DNA of 64,000 bases from JAICXG01 sp036825615 (lineage in GTDB: Bacteria > Verrucomicrobiota > Verrucomicrobiia > Chthoniobacterales > UBA10450). The notes beneath the pieces were generated by a model that was not told where the DNA came from, ran no database searches, and was given only the letters and a program-made list of their open reading frames with translations. Numbering within the stretch: the stretch's first letter is position 1; each line of letters begins with the position of its first letter. The translations under genes were made by a program, and so were the position numbers. Below are positions 45,859 to 53,742 of this stretch, one piece after another. The stretch is from contig DAISXY010000003.1 in NCBI GenBank assembly GCA_036825615.1, positions 62,001 to 126,000 on the forward strand, in the 5' to 3' direction.

Positions 45859-45930
45859 TGGGCTGGCTGGGACTCGAACCCAGAACCAACGCCTTAAAAG
45901 GGCGCTGCTCTACCATTGAGCTACCAACCC
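45859..45930 (-). tRNA. tRNA-Lys (anticodon UUU)
   Basis: Complete cloverleaf on the minus strand: acceptor GGGTTGG pairs with CCAGCCC (one G-T pair), D-arm GCTCAATGGTAGAGC, anticodon arm CGCCCTTTTAAGGCG with loop CTTTTAA (anticodon TTT), and T-arm CTGGGTTCGAGTCCCAG. The discriminator is A; no CCA is encoded. It is the only intact tRNA gene I see in the window, and several half copies surround it. Confidence 0.93.
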
Positions 45931-46225
45931 GCAGAGCACACCTCTACGCAGCGCTTTCGTCCCACGCAACCAACCCCGAAGGCTTTCGGGGCTGCTCTAC
46001 CATTGAGCTACCAACCCCGCAGGGGACATCTCTACGCAGCGCTTTCCTCGAGCGCAACCAACCCCGAAGGCTTTCGGGGCTGCTCTACCATTGAGCTACC
46101 AACCCGCAGGCACACCTCTACGCAGCGCTTTCTTCGGGCGCAACCAACCCCGAAGGCTTTCGGGGCTGCTCTACCATTGAGCTACCAACCCGCAGGGGAC
46201 ATCTCTACGCAGCGCTTTCCTCGGG
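45931..46225. repeat. Tandem array of tRNA-Lys 5' halves plus DUF309 gene tail
   Basis: Tandem units of 86-88 bp. Starts of the GCAG mark fall at 45931, 46019, 46106 and 46192. Each unit, read on the minus strand, contains ~34 bp copied from the 3' end of the DUF309 gene, then a tRNA-Lys 5' half (GGGTTGGTAGCTCAATGG and AGAGCAG), then an 18-nt palindrome where the anticodon arm should be (45974-45991, 46062-46079, 46148-46165). No T-arm follows. The units are highly similar, so the array is recent. Confidence 0.85.
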
Positions 46226-46696
46226 CGCAACCAGCTCGATGCGTGGTGCGGTTTGCGGCGACCAGGGATTGATGCGGTGATCGGAAGCGAGGATCGCGTC
46301 CATCCGTTGTTGGATCAATTTGAGAAAACCTGCGACGTCGAAGCGATGGCGCGCGGGCGCGTAGGGCGCGAGGTTTTTCTCGGCCAGCCGAAACAAACGC
46401 ACCGCCGGATAGAGCCGGCGGCCATCCTTCGGATGCGTCGGGCGCTGGTAATGCTTCTGCAAGTGGACAAAGCCGCCGGCCGCCTGGATCAAGCCCTTGA
46501 AATAGTTCGCGTCCTCCGATTTCGTGCGCAGCCATAAATGCTCAAGCACGTCGTGCGCTTCGTAGTAGCGCTGCTCGTTCCAGCAAATGAAGAATCCGCG
46601 GTAGCAGGGATGATCGGCGATTTCGTGGGGAGCGGTCTCGCCCGTGCCGCCGCTCAGCTCCTCGAGGAGCCGGGAAATTCTTTGGCCTTTGTTCAC
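46205..46696 (-). CDS. DUF309 family protein
   Basis: About 163 residues from the GTG at 46696; the frame is open further upstream, but that part reads as low-quality sequence overlapping the divergent gene. The DUF309 signature is clear: HPCYRGFFICWNEQRYYEAH followed by DVLEHLWL, and YFKGLIQAAGGFVHLQKH. The family is all-helical and of unknown function, found in many bacteria. The last codons (VAPEESAA) lie in the sequence that is repeated in the tRNA half-copy array downstream, so the gene end took part in that duplication. Confidence 0.8.
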   Translation of the reverse strand: MNKGQRISRLLEELSGGTGETAPHEIADHPCYRGFFICWNEQRYYEAHDVLEHLWLRTKSEDANYFKGLIQAAGGFVHLQKHYQRPTHPKDGRRLYPAVRLFRLAEKNLAPYAPARHRFDVAGFLKLIQQRMDAILASDHRINPWSPQTAPRIELVAPEESAA

Positions 46697-46791
46697 GGAA
46701 AGCTTAATCTCGTTTCGGCGGAGATGACCGGCAACCGAGCACGCATTCTTTTCCGAGGCCGGGCTCGTGCGCACAGAGCCGGGGACGACGG

Positions 46792-48081
46792 ATGACGGCG
46801 GCCGGACTGACGATTCTGCTTTGTGCGATCGTTTTTCTGATTGTCTGCTCGGCACTCTTTTCGGGTCTCGAGACAGGGCTCTTCGTGCTTAAGAGTCACC
46901 AGATCCAGCGGCTCGAGGCGCAGCATCCTTCTCTCTCCGATTTCCTGCGCAACTTCCGCGAGAATCCGCGCCGTGTCCTCAACGTCCTCCTCCTTGGCGA
47001 CACGATGGTGAACGTGCCGCTCGTCGTTTTGTGTCTCGTTCTGATCTGGGAAGGGCCGCTTGTTACGCACGTGCCGGTGTGGGTCGCGGCCCTGGCGATT
47101 TTCGCGGTCGTGGTCTTGCTTTGCGATCTGATCCCCAAGCTGCTCGCCCTCTCTACCGCCTACCGCATCTCGGCCCTCGGAGTCTTTACCCTCAAAGTCA
47201 TGATGCCGCTGCTCGACCGGGTTGGGCAATTCCTGGAAAACTCGAGCAACGCGATCCTCGATCGGCTCACCCCCGCAAAGTTGCGCGTCCGGCCGCGCCT
47301 CAGCGACGAGGAACTGGAGACGCTCGTCGAGATGGGCGAGGCGGAAGGAACGCTGCACGAAGCCGAGGGTGAGATGATTCAGGAAATCATCAAACTCGGC
47401 GACAAGACGGCGAAAGATTGCATGACTCCGCGGGTCGACACCTTCGCGATCCCGGACGATTTGCCTAACGAGGAGGCGATCGTCCGCTGCAAACAGCAGC
47501 GACACCGCCGCGTCCCGGTTTATGCGGATACACCGGACCAGATTCTCGGGATCGTCGATGTGAAACAGTTCCTCCTCGATCACTCGCAGCATTACACCGA
47601 GACTCTCATCGCGCCCTCCTACGTCCCGGAAACCATGCCGGCCTTGAAATTGTTACGCCGCTTTCTCTCCATGCCGCAGGGGATGGCAATCGTGGTAGAT
47701 GAGTTCGGCGGGACGGAAGGGATCATCACGCTCGATGATATTATCGAGGAGATAATCAGCGACGCCGCCCCTCTGGGCGATGCCGAGCTTTACATTGAGC
47801 CGCTCGATGAATGCCGCTTCCTCGTCAGCGGCAATGCCCGGCTCGATGATCTGACCGAGCATCTCGGGTTCGAGATCGCGGCCGATGGGATCGACACGAT
47901 CGGCGGCTATCTTTTTAACCGGCTCGGTTATTTGCCTAATCCCGGAGCGATCATCGAGATTCCGCACCTTGCGATCACCGTCCGGCGAGTGAGCCGGAAA
48001 CGAATCGAAGAATTGCTGCTCGAGAAAACCGGCGCGGGCGGGGAAACCGGGCCTGATGAGGGCGAACCGACCGCCACATGA
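46792..48081 (+). CDS. CNNM/CorC-type membrane protein with CBS pair
   Basis: 429-residue protein of the CNNM/HlyC-CorC group. A DUF21 (CNNM) domain with four hydrophobic segments covers about residues 1-150. A CBS pair follows (MTPRVDTFAIPDD, then GMAIVVDEFGGTEGIITLDD), and the C-terminal CorC_HlyC domain closes the chain (GIDTIGGYLFNRLGYLPNPG). Homologues take part in Mg2+/Na+ transport or efflux. It overlaps the next gene by 4 nt (ATGA), and that gene encodes a shorter member of the same family, so a heteromeric complex is plausible. Confidence 0.88.
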   Translation: MTAAGLTILLCAIVFLIVCSALFSGLETGLFVLKSHQIQRLEAQHPSLSDFLRNFRENPRRVLNVLLLGDTMVNVPLVVLCLVLIWEGPLVTHVPVWVAALAIFAVVVLLCDLIPKLLALSTAYRISALGVFTLKVMMPLLDRVGQFLENSSNAILDRLTPAKLRVRPRLSDEELETLVEMGEAEGTLHEAEGEMIQEIIKLGDKTAKDCMTPRVDTFAIPDDLPNEEAIVRCKQQRHRRVPVYADTPDQILGIVDVKQFLLDHSQHYTETLIAPSYVPETMPALKLLRRFLSMPQGMAIVVDEFGGTEGIITLDDIIEEIISDAAPLGDAELYIEPLDECRFLVSGNARLDDLTEHLGFEIAADGIDTIGGYLFNRLGYLPNPGAIIEIPHLAITVRRVSRKRIEELLLEKTGAGGETGPDEGEPTAT

Positions 48082-49022
48082 TCAGTTGGCTCATCATTTT
48101 CTGCGCCTGGATCAGCTCCTTTATTTTCGCCGGGATCGAGGCCGGGTTGCTTTCGCTCGATCCGGTGCGGTTGCGCTACCAGGTCAAGCTGCGTAATCGC
48201 TCTGCCATTCTTCTGGATCCCCTGCTGAGACAACCGGAGCGGCTCCTCGCCACCATCCTGCTCGTGACAAACGCGGCCGACATCACGGGGCTGCTTTTGC
48301 TGACCCGGCGCCTGGTGCGGTTGTTAGGCACGCCCGGCTACCCGGTGGCGTTGCTTGTCGCCGTGCCGATTTACCTGTTTCTGCTTGGCGTTCTGCCGAA
48401 GTCGCTCTTCCGCCGCTTTCCCTATCGTGCGCTCGCCGCCTTTGCCGGAATGCTCGTGATGACCTCGCGGCTGCTCTGGCCCATCCTTGAAATTGGCGCG
48501 CAACTCGGTCACCTCCTCGTCCGTCGAAGCAAAGCGCCGCCGCGATTGTTCGCCGCGCGCGAAGACCTGAAACAGCTCGCGGTCGAAAGCGAACGCCAGG
48601 GCGCGCTGACCGCGGCGGAGCGCGCCATGATTCACAACGTGGTCGATTTTCGCATGGTCAAAGTGGCCGACGTGATGATCCCATTGTCGAAAGTTGTCTC
48701 GGTCAAACCCGACATGCGCATTCCGCAGGTCCTGCAGTTAAGTGCGCGGACCGGGATGGATCGGTTGCCGGTGATCGCAAAGAAAAACGCGCTCGGCCTT
48801 GTCACGATCCTCGACATCCTGCTCGATCGCGACCCGCCGCGCGACCTGCGCCATTACACGCGCCGGATTATTTCCGCGGCTGAGAATGAATCGGCTTACC
48901 GCATCATCCGGCGGCTACGCGCCGCGCGTCACACTCTGGCGGCGGTGAAAGGGACACGCGGCCGCCTCACCGGAATCGTCACGATCGAGGATCTCATCCG
49001 ACGGCTTGTGCAGAGCGCCTGA
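48078..49022 (+). CDS. Second CNNM-type membrane protein with CBS pair
   Basis: 314-residue paralogue of the preceding gene: DUF21 membrane domain with ~4 hydrophobic segments (WLIIFCAWISSFIFAGIEAG at the start) and a CBS pair (VADVMIPLSKVVSVKPD, then GTRGRLTGIVTIEDLI). The CorC_HlyC domain is missing, so it is shorter than its neighbour. The 4-nt overlap with the upstream gene and the shared family point to a two-subunit transporter or regulator of divalent cations. This paired layout is found in several bacterial phyla. Confidence 0.85.
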   Translation: MISWLIIFCAWISSFIFAGIEAGLLSLDPVRLRYQVKLRNRSAILLDPLLRQPERLLATILLVTNAADITGLLLLTRRLVRLLGTPGYPVALLVAVPIYLFLLGVLPKSLFRRFPYRALAAFAGMLVMTSRLLWPILEIGAQLGHLLVRRSKAPPRLFAAREDLKQLAVESERQGALTAAERAMIHNVVDFRMVKVADVMIPLSKVVSVKPDMRIPQVLQLSARTGMDRLPVIAKKNALGLVTILDILLDRDPPRDLRHYTRRIISAAENESAYRIIRRLRAARHTLAAVKGTRGRLTGIVTIEDLIRRLVQSA

Positions 49023-49039
49023 TCGCGAGGCGGCGATCG

Positions 49040-49546
49040 TCAGTATCCCGGCGCGAGATATTGGAAAGCGACGACCCGACCCCTTTCGAAGGAAACGGTC
49101 TTAACCGGATACTGAATGGTCGGCGGAAAGGGATAATAGAACGGATCCCAAAACGGATCGTAGTAAGCGGCAAAGACCCGATGACCATGTCGACGGCCGA
49201 CAAATGCGACCCGGCCGGCAAATCCCCAGCCGCCGTACCAGCCGGGACCGTAGTAGGGTCCATAGGCCGCCGTGCTCGCGGTGTAAACCCAGGTCTCCGT
49301 CGGCGTGTTGCGCATCATGCCGGTGGCCTTTTGCTGCGGTTCACCCCAGGCCATGTAGACCGCCTGCTGGGACATGCCCGCATTAATTTTACCCTGCCTG
49401 ACGAGAGCCTGTTGCTCGGAGGAAAGCCGGCTGAACGCCTCCTGGTTGGCGTTGATGCGCGATGACACCGTGCTGCAGCCGGTGAAAAATAGCGCGCCAG
49501 TTGCGATGCTCGCGAATAGCGCCCACGAAAACAAATGACGCTTCAT
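49040..49546 (-). CDS. Lipoprotein with a BamE/OmlA-like segment
   Basis: 168-residue lipoprotein: signal peptide (LFSWALFASIATGALFF) and lipobox FTGC with Cys at about residue 24. The segment VRQGKINAGMSQQAVYMAWG with a following GEPQQ resembles the helix-turn of BamE/OmlA-type outer-membrane proteins. The rest is unusual: Tyr/Gly/Pro/Phe-rich (AAYGPYYGPGWYGGWGFAG and DPFWDPFYYPFPP), probably forming an extended surface patch. It is convergent with the CNNM pair, 17 bp apart. Function unknown. Confidence 0.78.
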   Translation of the reverse strand: MKRHLFSWALFASIATGALFFTGCSTVSSRINANQEAFSRLSSEQQALVRQGKINAGMSQQAVYMAWGEPQQKATGMMRNTPTETWVYTASTAAYGPYYGPGWYGGWGFAGRVAFVGRRHGHRVFAAYYDPFWDPFYYPFPPTIQYPVKTVSFERGRVVAFQYLAPGY

Positions 49547-49864
49547 AAAGCAAAGTTAGGCCCGCGCGTTGCGCGGTCAAACGCGCGCGGCTGCGGACGC
49601 GCGACCTAAAAGTAACAGGATGGAAAGGTCCGAGGTTTAAGCGAAGCCGCGTGAATCGTGAATCGTGAAAGTGAAGTGAACAATGAATGATCACATCGTG
49701 AGGCTGTTGCGTCCTGAAGCGTTAAGATCCTGAATCGTGGCGCCGCGCCCATCCTCTCCCTAAGGGAGGGACGGACGCGCGAAGCGCGCCGGTGAGGGTC
49801 ACCAATTGGGTTGATGACTTTGCCCTCAAGTTGCTTCGCAAATCGCCTCGCGTTAGCCTCGGCC
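49547..49864. other. Intergenic region upstream of moaA
   Basis: 318 bp with no gene. It holds short tandem copies of CGTGAAT (49650-49670) and a GC-rich inverted segment at 49752-49800 (CTCTCCCTAAGGGAGGG followed by CGCGCGAAGCGCGCCGGTGA). The latter looks like another dispersed palindromic element. I see no molybdenum-cofactor riboswitch. Confidence 0.5.
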
Positions 49865-50866
49865 ATGGAGGATCGCTTTGGGCATCGCATCTCGTATTTG
49901 CGAGTCTCGATCACCGACCGCTGCAACGAGCGTTGCACCTATTGCATGCCCCAGGAGTTGCAGGAATGGCTCCCGCGCGAAGACATTCTCAGTTTCGAGG
50001 AAACGCTCCGCCTCATCCGCATCGCGACTGAATTGGGCGTGAGCAAAATCCGAATCACCGGTGGCGAACCGCTCACCCGGCGCGATGTCATTCAGTTTTT
50101 TCGCGCCTTGCCTCGCCTAACGAACGTGCGCGACCTTGGCCTTTCGACCAACGGCACCCTGCTCGCGCGCGAAGTCGAGCCCGGGCTGACGATGGCGCAG
50201 GCGGTGCGCGACTCCGGTTTCAATTCGGTCAACATTTCGCTCGATACCCTCGAGCGCGAGGAGTATGCACGCATCACAGGCCGCGATCTTTTGCCCGATG
50301 TCCTCGCCGGGATCGAGGCGGCGCGCGCGGCCGGCTTTCCCCAGATCAAGCTCAATTGCGTCCTGATGCGCGGTCGCAACGAATCGGGCCTGACGAGTCT
50401 GGTCGAGTTTGCCGGGGAACGAAATCTTCTCCTCCGCTTCATCGAGTTAATGCCGGTGAGCACGAGAGAGGTGCTCGACGACCATAATTTTTTCCCGGTC
50501 GCCGAAGCAAAGCGCACGATCGAAGCGCAGTACGGCGCGCTCATTGCGCAACCGCAATTCCGGACCAACGGGCCTGCCACCTACTACCAACTCGCCGGGC
50601 GCGAGCAACGGATCGGCTTCATCGGCGCCATGACCAACCTGCATTTCTGCGAGAGCTGCAACAAGCTCCGGCTCACCTGCGATGGGAAACTGAGGCCGTG
50701 TCTTGGGAGTTATCTCGAGTTTGACATTATGCAACCGCTTCGCGCCGGGGCGAGCGATGAGGAGTTGCGCCGCTTTTTTCTCGAAGTGGTCGAACGCAAA
50801 CCCGAGCAGCACGATTTTCGCACCACGTATCAGCCGGGGCGAAAAATGGTCGCCATCGGTGGCTAG
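49865..50866 (+). CDS. moaA: GTP 3',8-cyclase MoaA
   Basis: About 333 residues from the ATG at 49865 (EDRFGHRISYLRVSITDRC), a start that fits the family length better than the earlier in-frame ATG at 49811. It is a radical-SAM enzyme: the first iron-sulfur cluster motif is CNERCTYC, with GGEPL downstream, and the second cluster motif is CESCNKLRLTCDGKLRPC. The C-terminal Gly-Gly needed for activity is present (MVAIGG). MoaA makes the first step from GTP to cyclic pyranopterin monophosphate for molybdenum cofactor. moaC begins 4 nt after its stop. Confidence 0.95.
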   Translation: MEDRFGHRISYLRVSITDRCNERCTYCMPQELQEWLPREDILSFEETLRLIRIATELGVSKIRITGGEPLTRRDVIQFFRALPRLTNVRDLGLSTNGTLLAREVEPGLTMAQAVRDSGFNSVNISLDTLEREEYARITGRDLLPDVLAGIEAARAAGFPQIKLNCVLMRGRNESGLTSLVEFAGERNLLLRFIELMPVSTREVLDDHNFFPVAEAKRTIEAQYGALIAQPQFRTNGPATYYQLAGREQRIGFIGAMTNLHFCESCNKLRLTCDGKLRPCLGSYLEFDIMQPLRAGASDEELRRFFLEVVERKPEQHDFRTTYQPGRKMVAIGG

Positions 50867-50869
50867 GGA

Positions 50870-51349
50870 ATGGCGCGGCTGAGTCACATCGCCAGCGACG
50901 GCAGCGCGAAGATGGTTGATGTCTCGGCCAAAGGTCTCAGTCATCGCGAAGCCGCCGCGCAGGGGCGCATCGTTCTGCAACCGGCAACCCTCGAATTGAT
51001 CGCGGCGGATCGGATCGCAAAGGGAAACGTTTTCGCGACCGCGCGGATTGCGGGCATTCAGGCGGCGAAACAAACGGCGCAATTGATCCCGCTTTGCCAC
51101 CCGTTGGGTTTGAGCCACGTCGAGATTGGCCTAACGACTGGCGACAAATTCGTCGAGGCGACTTGCATTGCGCGCACGACCGCGCAGACAGGAGTGGAAA
51201 TGGAAGCGCTCACGGGAGTCGCGGTCGCCCTGCTTACGATCTACGACATGTGCAAGGCCGTGGATAAGCAGATGGAGATCGGCGAGATCAAACTGCTTCG
51301 GAAAACGAAAACCCCGGTGAATAAACGCGTGTCATCCCGAGCGAAGTGA
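50870..51349 (+). CDS. moaC: Cyclic pyranopterin monophosphate synthase MoaC
   Basis: 159-residue MoaC. Typical motifs are MVDVSAKG near the start, QLIPLCHPL, and GVEMEALTGVAVALLTIYDM followed by CKAVDK. It completes cyclic pyranopterin monophosphate after MoaA. The final residues VSSRAK are encoded by the left end of a REP-like element (51331 onward), so the element has replaced or extended the original C-terminus. The family core is intact, so the enzyme should work. Confidence 0.95.
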   Translation: MARLSHIASDGSAKMVDVSAKGLSHREAAAQGRIVLQPATLELIAADRIAKGNVFATARIAGIQAAKQTAQLIPLCHPLGLSHVEIGLTTGDKFVEATCIARTTAQTGVEMEALTGVAVALLTIYDMCKAVDKQMEIGEIKLLRKTKTPVNKRVSSRAK

Positions 51350-51525
51350 AGCGAAGCGGAACGAAATCGAGGGATCCCGTGGAATTACCGTAAAGTTATG
51401 CTGCAATTTTCGCGTCACTGCTCAGGACACCCGGTAGCTGGATTTCTCGAAAGCTTTTCACGTTCGAGGGCTGCTCGGCGCGTCACGGGATCCTTCGGCT
51501 CCGCTGCGCTTCGCTCAGGATGACC
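51331..51525. repeat. REP-like inverted repeat element between moaC and mog
   Basis: The left end (GTCATCCCGAGCGAAGTGAA and GCGGAACGAAATCGAGGGA) and the right end (CACGGGATCCTTCGGCTCCG to GCTTCGCTCAGGATGACC) are imperfect inverted copies, ~195 bp in total. The left end overlaps the last codons of moaC, and the ATG of mog at 51520 lies inside the conserved right end (AGGATGACC). Confidence 0.88.
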
Positions 51526-52002
51526 ATTAGCGTTGGCATCATCACCGTTTCCGACCGCGCCAGTCGCGGCGAATACGACGATCTCGGCGGCCCGGCGCTG
51601 AAGGAGGTCGCGCTCAAAAATGGCTGGAACGTGCTCGCGGAAGCGATCGTGCCGGACGAAATCGAACCGTTACAGGACGCGATCCGTTCCTTCAGTGCGC
51701 AAGGCTGCGGCCTCATCCTCACGACCGGTGGAACCGGGATCGCGCCGCGCGATATCACGCCCGAAGCCATTCGCGGATTGATGCGCGTCGAGCTGCCTGG
51801 CTTCGGCGAAGTGATGCGCGCCGAATCGATGAAGATCACGCCCAATGCCATCCTTTCGCGCAACCTCGCCGCGGTCGTCGGCTCCTCGCTTGTCATCGCC
51901 TTGCCGGGCAAACCGAGCGGCGCGGTCGAGTGTCTCAGCTTTGTTGCGGGCGCGGTCCCGCACGGCGTCGCGCTTGCCCAGCGTCTGCCGACTTCTTGTT
52001 AG
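51520..52002 (+). CDS. mog: Molybdopterin adenylyltransferase-like protein (MogA/MoaB family)
   Basis: 160-residue MogA/MoaB-family protein: VGIITVSDRASRGEYDDLGG at the start, the nucleotide-binding TTGGTGIAPRDITPEA, and IALPGKPSGAVECL. It adenylates molybdopterin before metal insertion. The ATG comes from the right end of a REP-like element, and upstream GC-rich repeat DNA offers no clear ribosome binding site other than CAGG at short distance. The MogA or MoaB subgroup cannot be told apart by eye. It completes a moaA-moaC-mog run. Confidence 0.88.
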   Translation: MTISVGIITVSDRASRGEYDDLGGPALKEVALKNGWNVLAEAIVPDEIEPLQDAIRSFSAQGCGLILTTGGTGIAPRDITPEAIRGLMRVELPGFGEVMRAESMKITPNAILSRNLAAVVGSSLVIALPGKPSGAVECLSFVAGAVPHGVALAQRLPTSC

Positions 52003-52066
52003 GCGGCGATGGAATTTTCTTGAATCCGATGCATGCCGAGGCTGCATCTCAACAAGGAACCGCATT

Positions 52067-52720
52067 ATGAAAAACAGAATTTTCCTCGCCGCCCTTTGCC
52101 TTTTGCTCCTTTGCTTCGCCGGATGCGACGAATGGCGCGGCATCCGCGGGAATGGTCACATCATCACCCAGCAGCGTCCGGTTTCCGCCTTCACCCGGAT
52201 CAAGGCAGGCGGGTTTTACCGGCTGCAATGGCAACCGGGCGCGCCCTCCTGTAGCCTGACGACGGACGAAAATCTGCTTTCCCACATCAAGACTACGATG
52301 GAAGGCGACGTCCTTCGGATCGAGCTGGAAGATTCGGTCGCGCCGACGCATGGAATCAAAGTCGCGCTCACGAGCCCATCATTAACCGGCGCCGATCTCG
52401 GTGGCGCGGCCGAGATGGAAGCGACGCAGCTGAGCGGAGGAACCTTTGCCCTTCAGACCGGCGGTGCGACCAAGGTAACGCTCGCGGGCAAGGTAAACCG
52501 GTTGCTCGCTGATCTCACCGGCGCGAGCAAGTTGCAGGCATCGGATCTGGCGGCCAACGACGTTGAGCTTTCCGTGACCGGCGCCGGGAAGGCGACGGTA
52601 AACGCGACCGATCTCTTGAAGGCCGCGATTACCGGCGCGGGCGAAGTCCGCTACAGCGGCAACCCGAAATCGGTCGAGAAACACATCACCGGCGCCGGCA
52701 AGATCGCGCCGGTCGATTGA
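52067..52720 (+). CDS. Exported protein with a GIN-type beta-helix domain (DUF2807)
   Basis: About 217 residues from the ATG at 52067, which gives a lipoprotein signal (RIFLAALCLLLLCF) and lipobox FAGC; AAGGAACC stands just upstream. The mature part is a repetitive beta structure typical of DUF2807/GIN: VSAFTRIKAGGFYRLQW, LTGADLGGAAEMEATQLSG, VNRLLADLTGASKLQASDL and ITGAGEVRYSG. Repeats of T/S-G-A-G-K/E mark the rungs. The family is of unknown function and is often linked to the envelope. Confidence 0.85.
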   Translation: MKNRIFLAALCLLLLCFAGCDEWRGIRGNGHIITQQRPVSAFTRIKAGGFYRLQWQPGAPSCSLTTDENLLSHIKTTMEGDVLRIELEDSVAPTHGIKVALTSPSLTGADLGGAAEMEATQLSGGTFALQTGGATKVTLAGKVNRLLADLTGASKLQASDLAANDVELSVTGAGKATVNATDLLKAAITGAGEVRYSGNPKSVEKHITGAGKIAPVD

Positions 52721-52728
52721 GCAAAGTT

Positions 52729-52864
52729 GTCATCCCGAGCGCAGTCGAGGGATCCCGTGGAGTAACCGGGCGGTATCGCCGCAGAATGTCGTTGGCGCGA
52801 TTCAGAGTGATTCCACGGGGTCCTTGCCCGAACGCTTTCGAGGCTGCGCTCCGCTCAGTATGAC
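52729..52864. repeat. REP-like inverted repeat element
   Basis: Left end GTCATCCCGAGCGCAGTCGA and GGGATCCCGTGGAG; right end, inverted, ATTCCACGGGGTCCTTG to CTCCGCTCAGTATGACC. The right arm includes a diverged form of the 18-nt palindrome (52826-52842). It lies between the GIN-domain gene and the YwaF-like gene. Confidence 0.85.
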
Positions 52865-52928
52865 CGCGGGACGGCGGATGGTTGACGCTCCTCGTCCCTC
52901 GGCCGAAAAATTCGCTCCGGGCGCGGCC

Positions 52929-53660
52929 ATGAATCCACCTGTCTTTCCTGTTTTCGGCCCCGCCCACCTGATTGTTATCGCCGTCATCATTCTTCTTCCG
53001 ATTGGACTCGGGACGACGGTGCGCCTAACGAACTCGCGCTGGCTCGATCACGCCGTCGCGATCGGCTTCTCGCTCCTTCTCCTCACCAATTATCTCGGTT
53101 ACGCCGTTTATCTCTGGCGGGAAGGTCTCCTCTATTGGAAACAGGCGCTGCCGTTTCAGCTTTGCGACTGGGCGATGTTCACGATCATTGTCGCGCTGCT
53201 CACGGGCTGGCGCGGCTGGACCGAGGTCTCCTATTTCTGGGGAATCGGCGGAACCTTTCAGGCCATCCTCACGCCCAATCTCCAGGCGACCTTTCCCGAT
53301 ATCCGTGTCATCAGCTTCTTTCTCGCCCACGGCGGGATTGTCGCCGGGGTGATTTATCTGCTCGTGGCGCGCCGCTTTCGCCCCACCCTCGGCTCGGTCT
53401 GGCGAACGCTCGCGTGGTCGGAGCTTTACCTTGTGATAACGCTGATCGTGGATCAGCTGACGGGCGTGAACTACGGCTTTCTCCTGCACAAGCCCGTCGT
53501 GCCCTCGATCCTCGATCTCCTCTCGGACACGCGCTGGCTTTACATCCTCGAGTTGAACGGGCTGGCGCTGATCTTTTTCGCGGTCCTGTACGCGCCCTGG
53601 GCGGTCGTTAGGCGCGGAAGGCGGGTCCTGGCGAGCGAGTCGCCGCGTCGTGAGCTGTAG
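52929..53660 (+). CDS. YwaF/TIGR02206 family integral membrane protein
   Basis: About 243 residues from the ATG at 52929; the open frame upstream lies in a REP element and is ignored. Seven or so hydrophobic segments, beginning FGPAHLIVIAVIILLPIGLG. The conserved LPFQLCDWAMF motif and TGVNYGFLLHKPVVPSILDL are hallmarks of the TIGR02206 family. No function is known for this family. The stop codon TAG belongs to the left arm of a long palindrome that probably acts as terminator. Confidence 0.85.
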   Translation: MNPPVFPVFGPAHLIVIAVIILLPIGLGTTVRLTNSRWLDHAVAIGFSLLLLTNYLGYAVYLWREGLLYWKQALPFQLCDWAMFTIIVALLTGWRGWTEVSYFWGIGGTFQAILTPNLQATFPDIRVISFFLAHGGIVAGVIYLLVARRFRPTLGSVWRTLAWSELYLVITLIVDQLTGVNYGFLLHKPVVPSILDLLSDTRWLYILELNGLALIFFAVLYAPWAVVRRGRRVLASESPRREL

Positions 53661-53724
53661 CCGGGGGCGTTGACCCCGGCATTCCGGCCCCTTGCATTGC
53701 CGGGGTCATCGCCCCCGGCTACAA
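53656..53724. terminator. Long palindrome, likely bidirectional terminator
   Basis: TGTAGCCGGGGGCGTTGACC and CCGGCA (53656-53681) are mirrored by TGCCGGGGTCATCGCCCCCG and GCTACAA (53698-53724). About 25 of 26 positions pair, with a 16-nt loop. It sits between two convergent genes. It has no T-run, so it could also be a dispersed palindromic repeat. Confidence 0.7.
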
Positions 53725-53742
53725 GGTGGTGCTGGCAGTGCG

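Noticed and set aside
45931..46225. CRISPR-like array of repeats
   Set aside because: The sequence between repeats is also repeated, so there are no unique spacers; the units are tRNA and DUF309 gene pieces.
45780..46272. Open frames with peptides such as GLEPRTNALKG and ELPTRR across the tRNA array
   Set aside because: These are translations of tRNA-Lys sequence and its half copies, a well-known false ORF pattern.
46886..46900. TTAAGAGTCAC match to the tRNA-Lys(CUU) fragment
   Set aside because: It is an 11-base match inside the CNNM coding sequence with no other tRNA parts; chance.
49547..49864. Molybdenum-cofactor riboswitch upstream of moaA
   Set aside because: None of the conserved Moco-riboswitch elements could be found.
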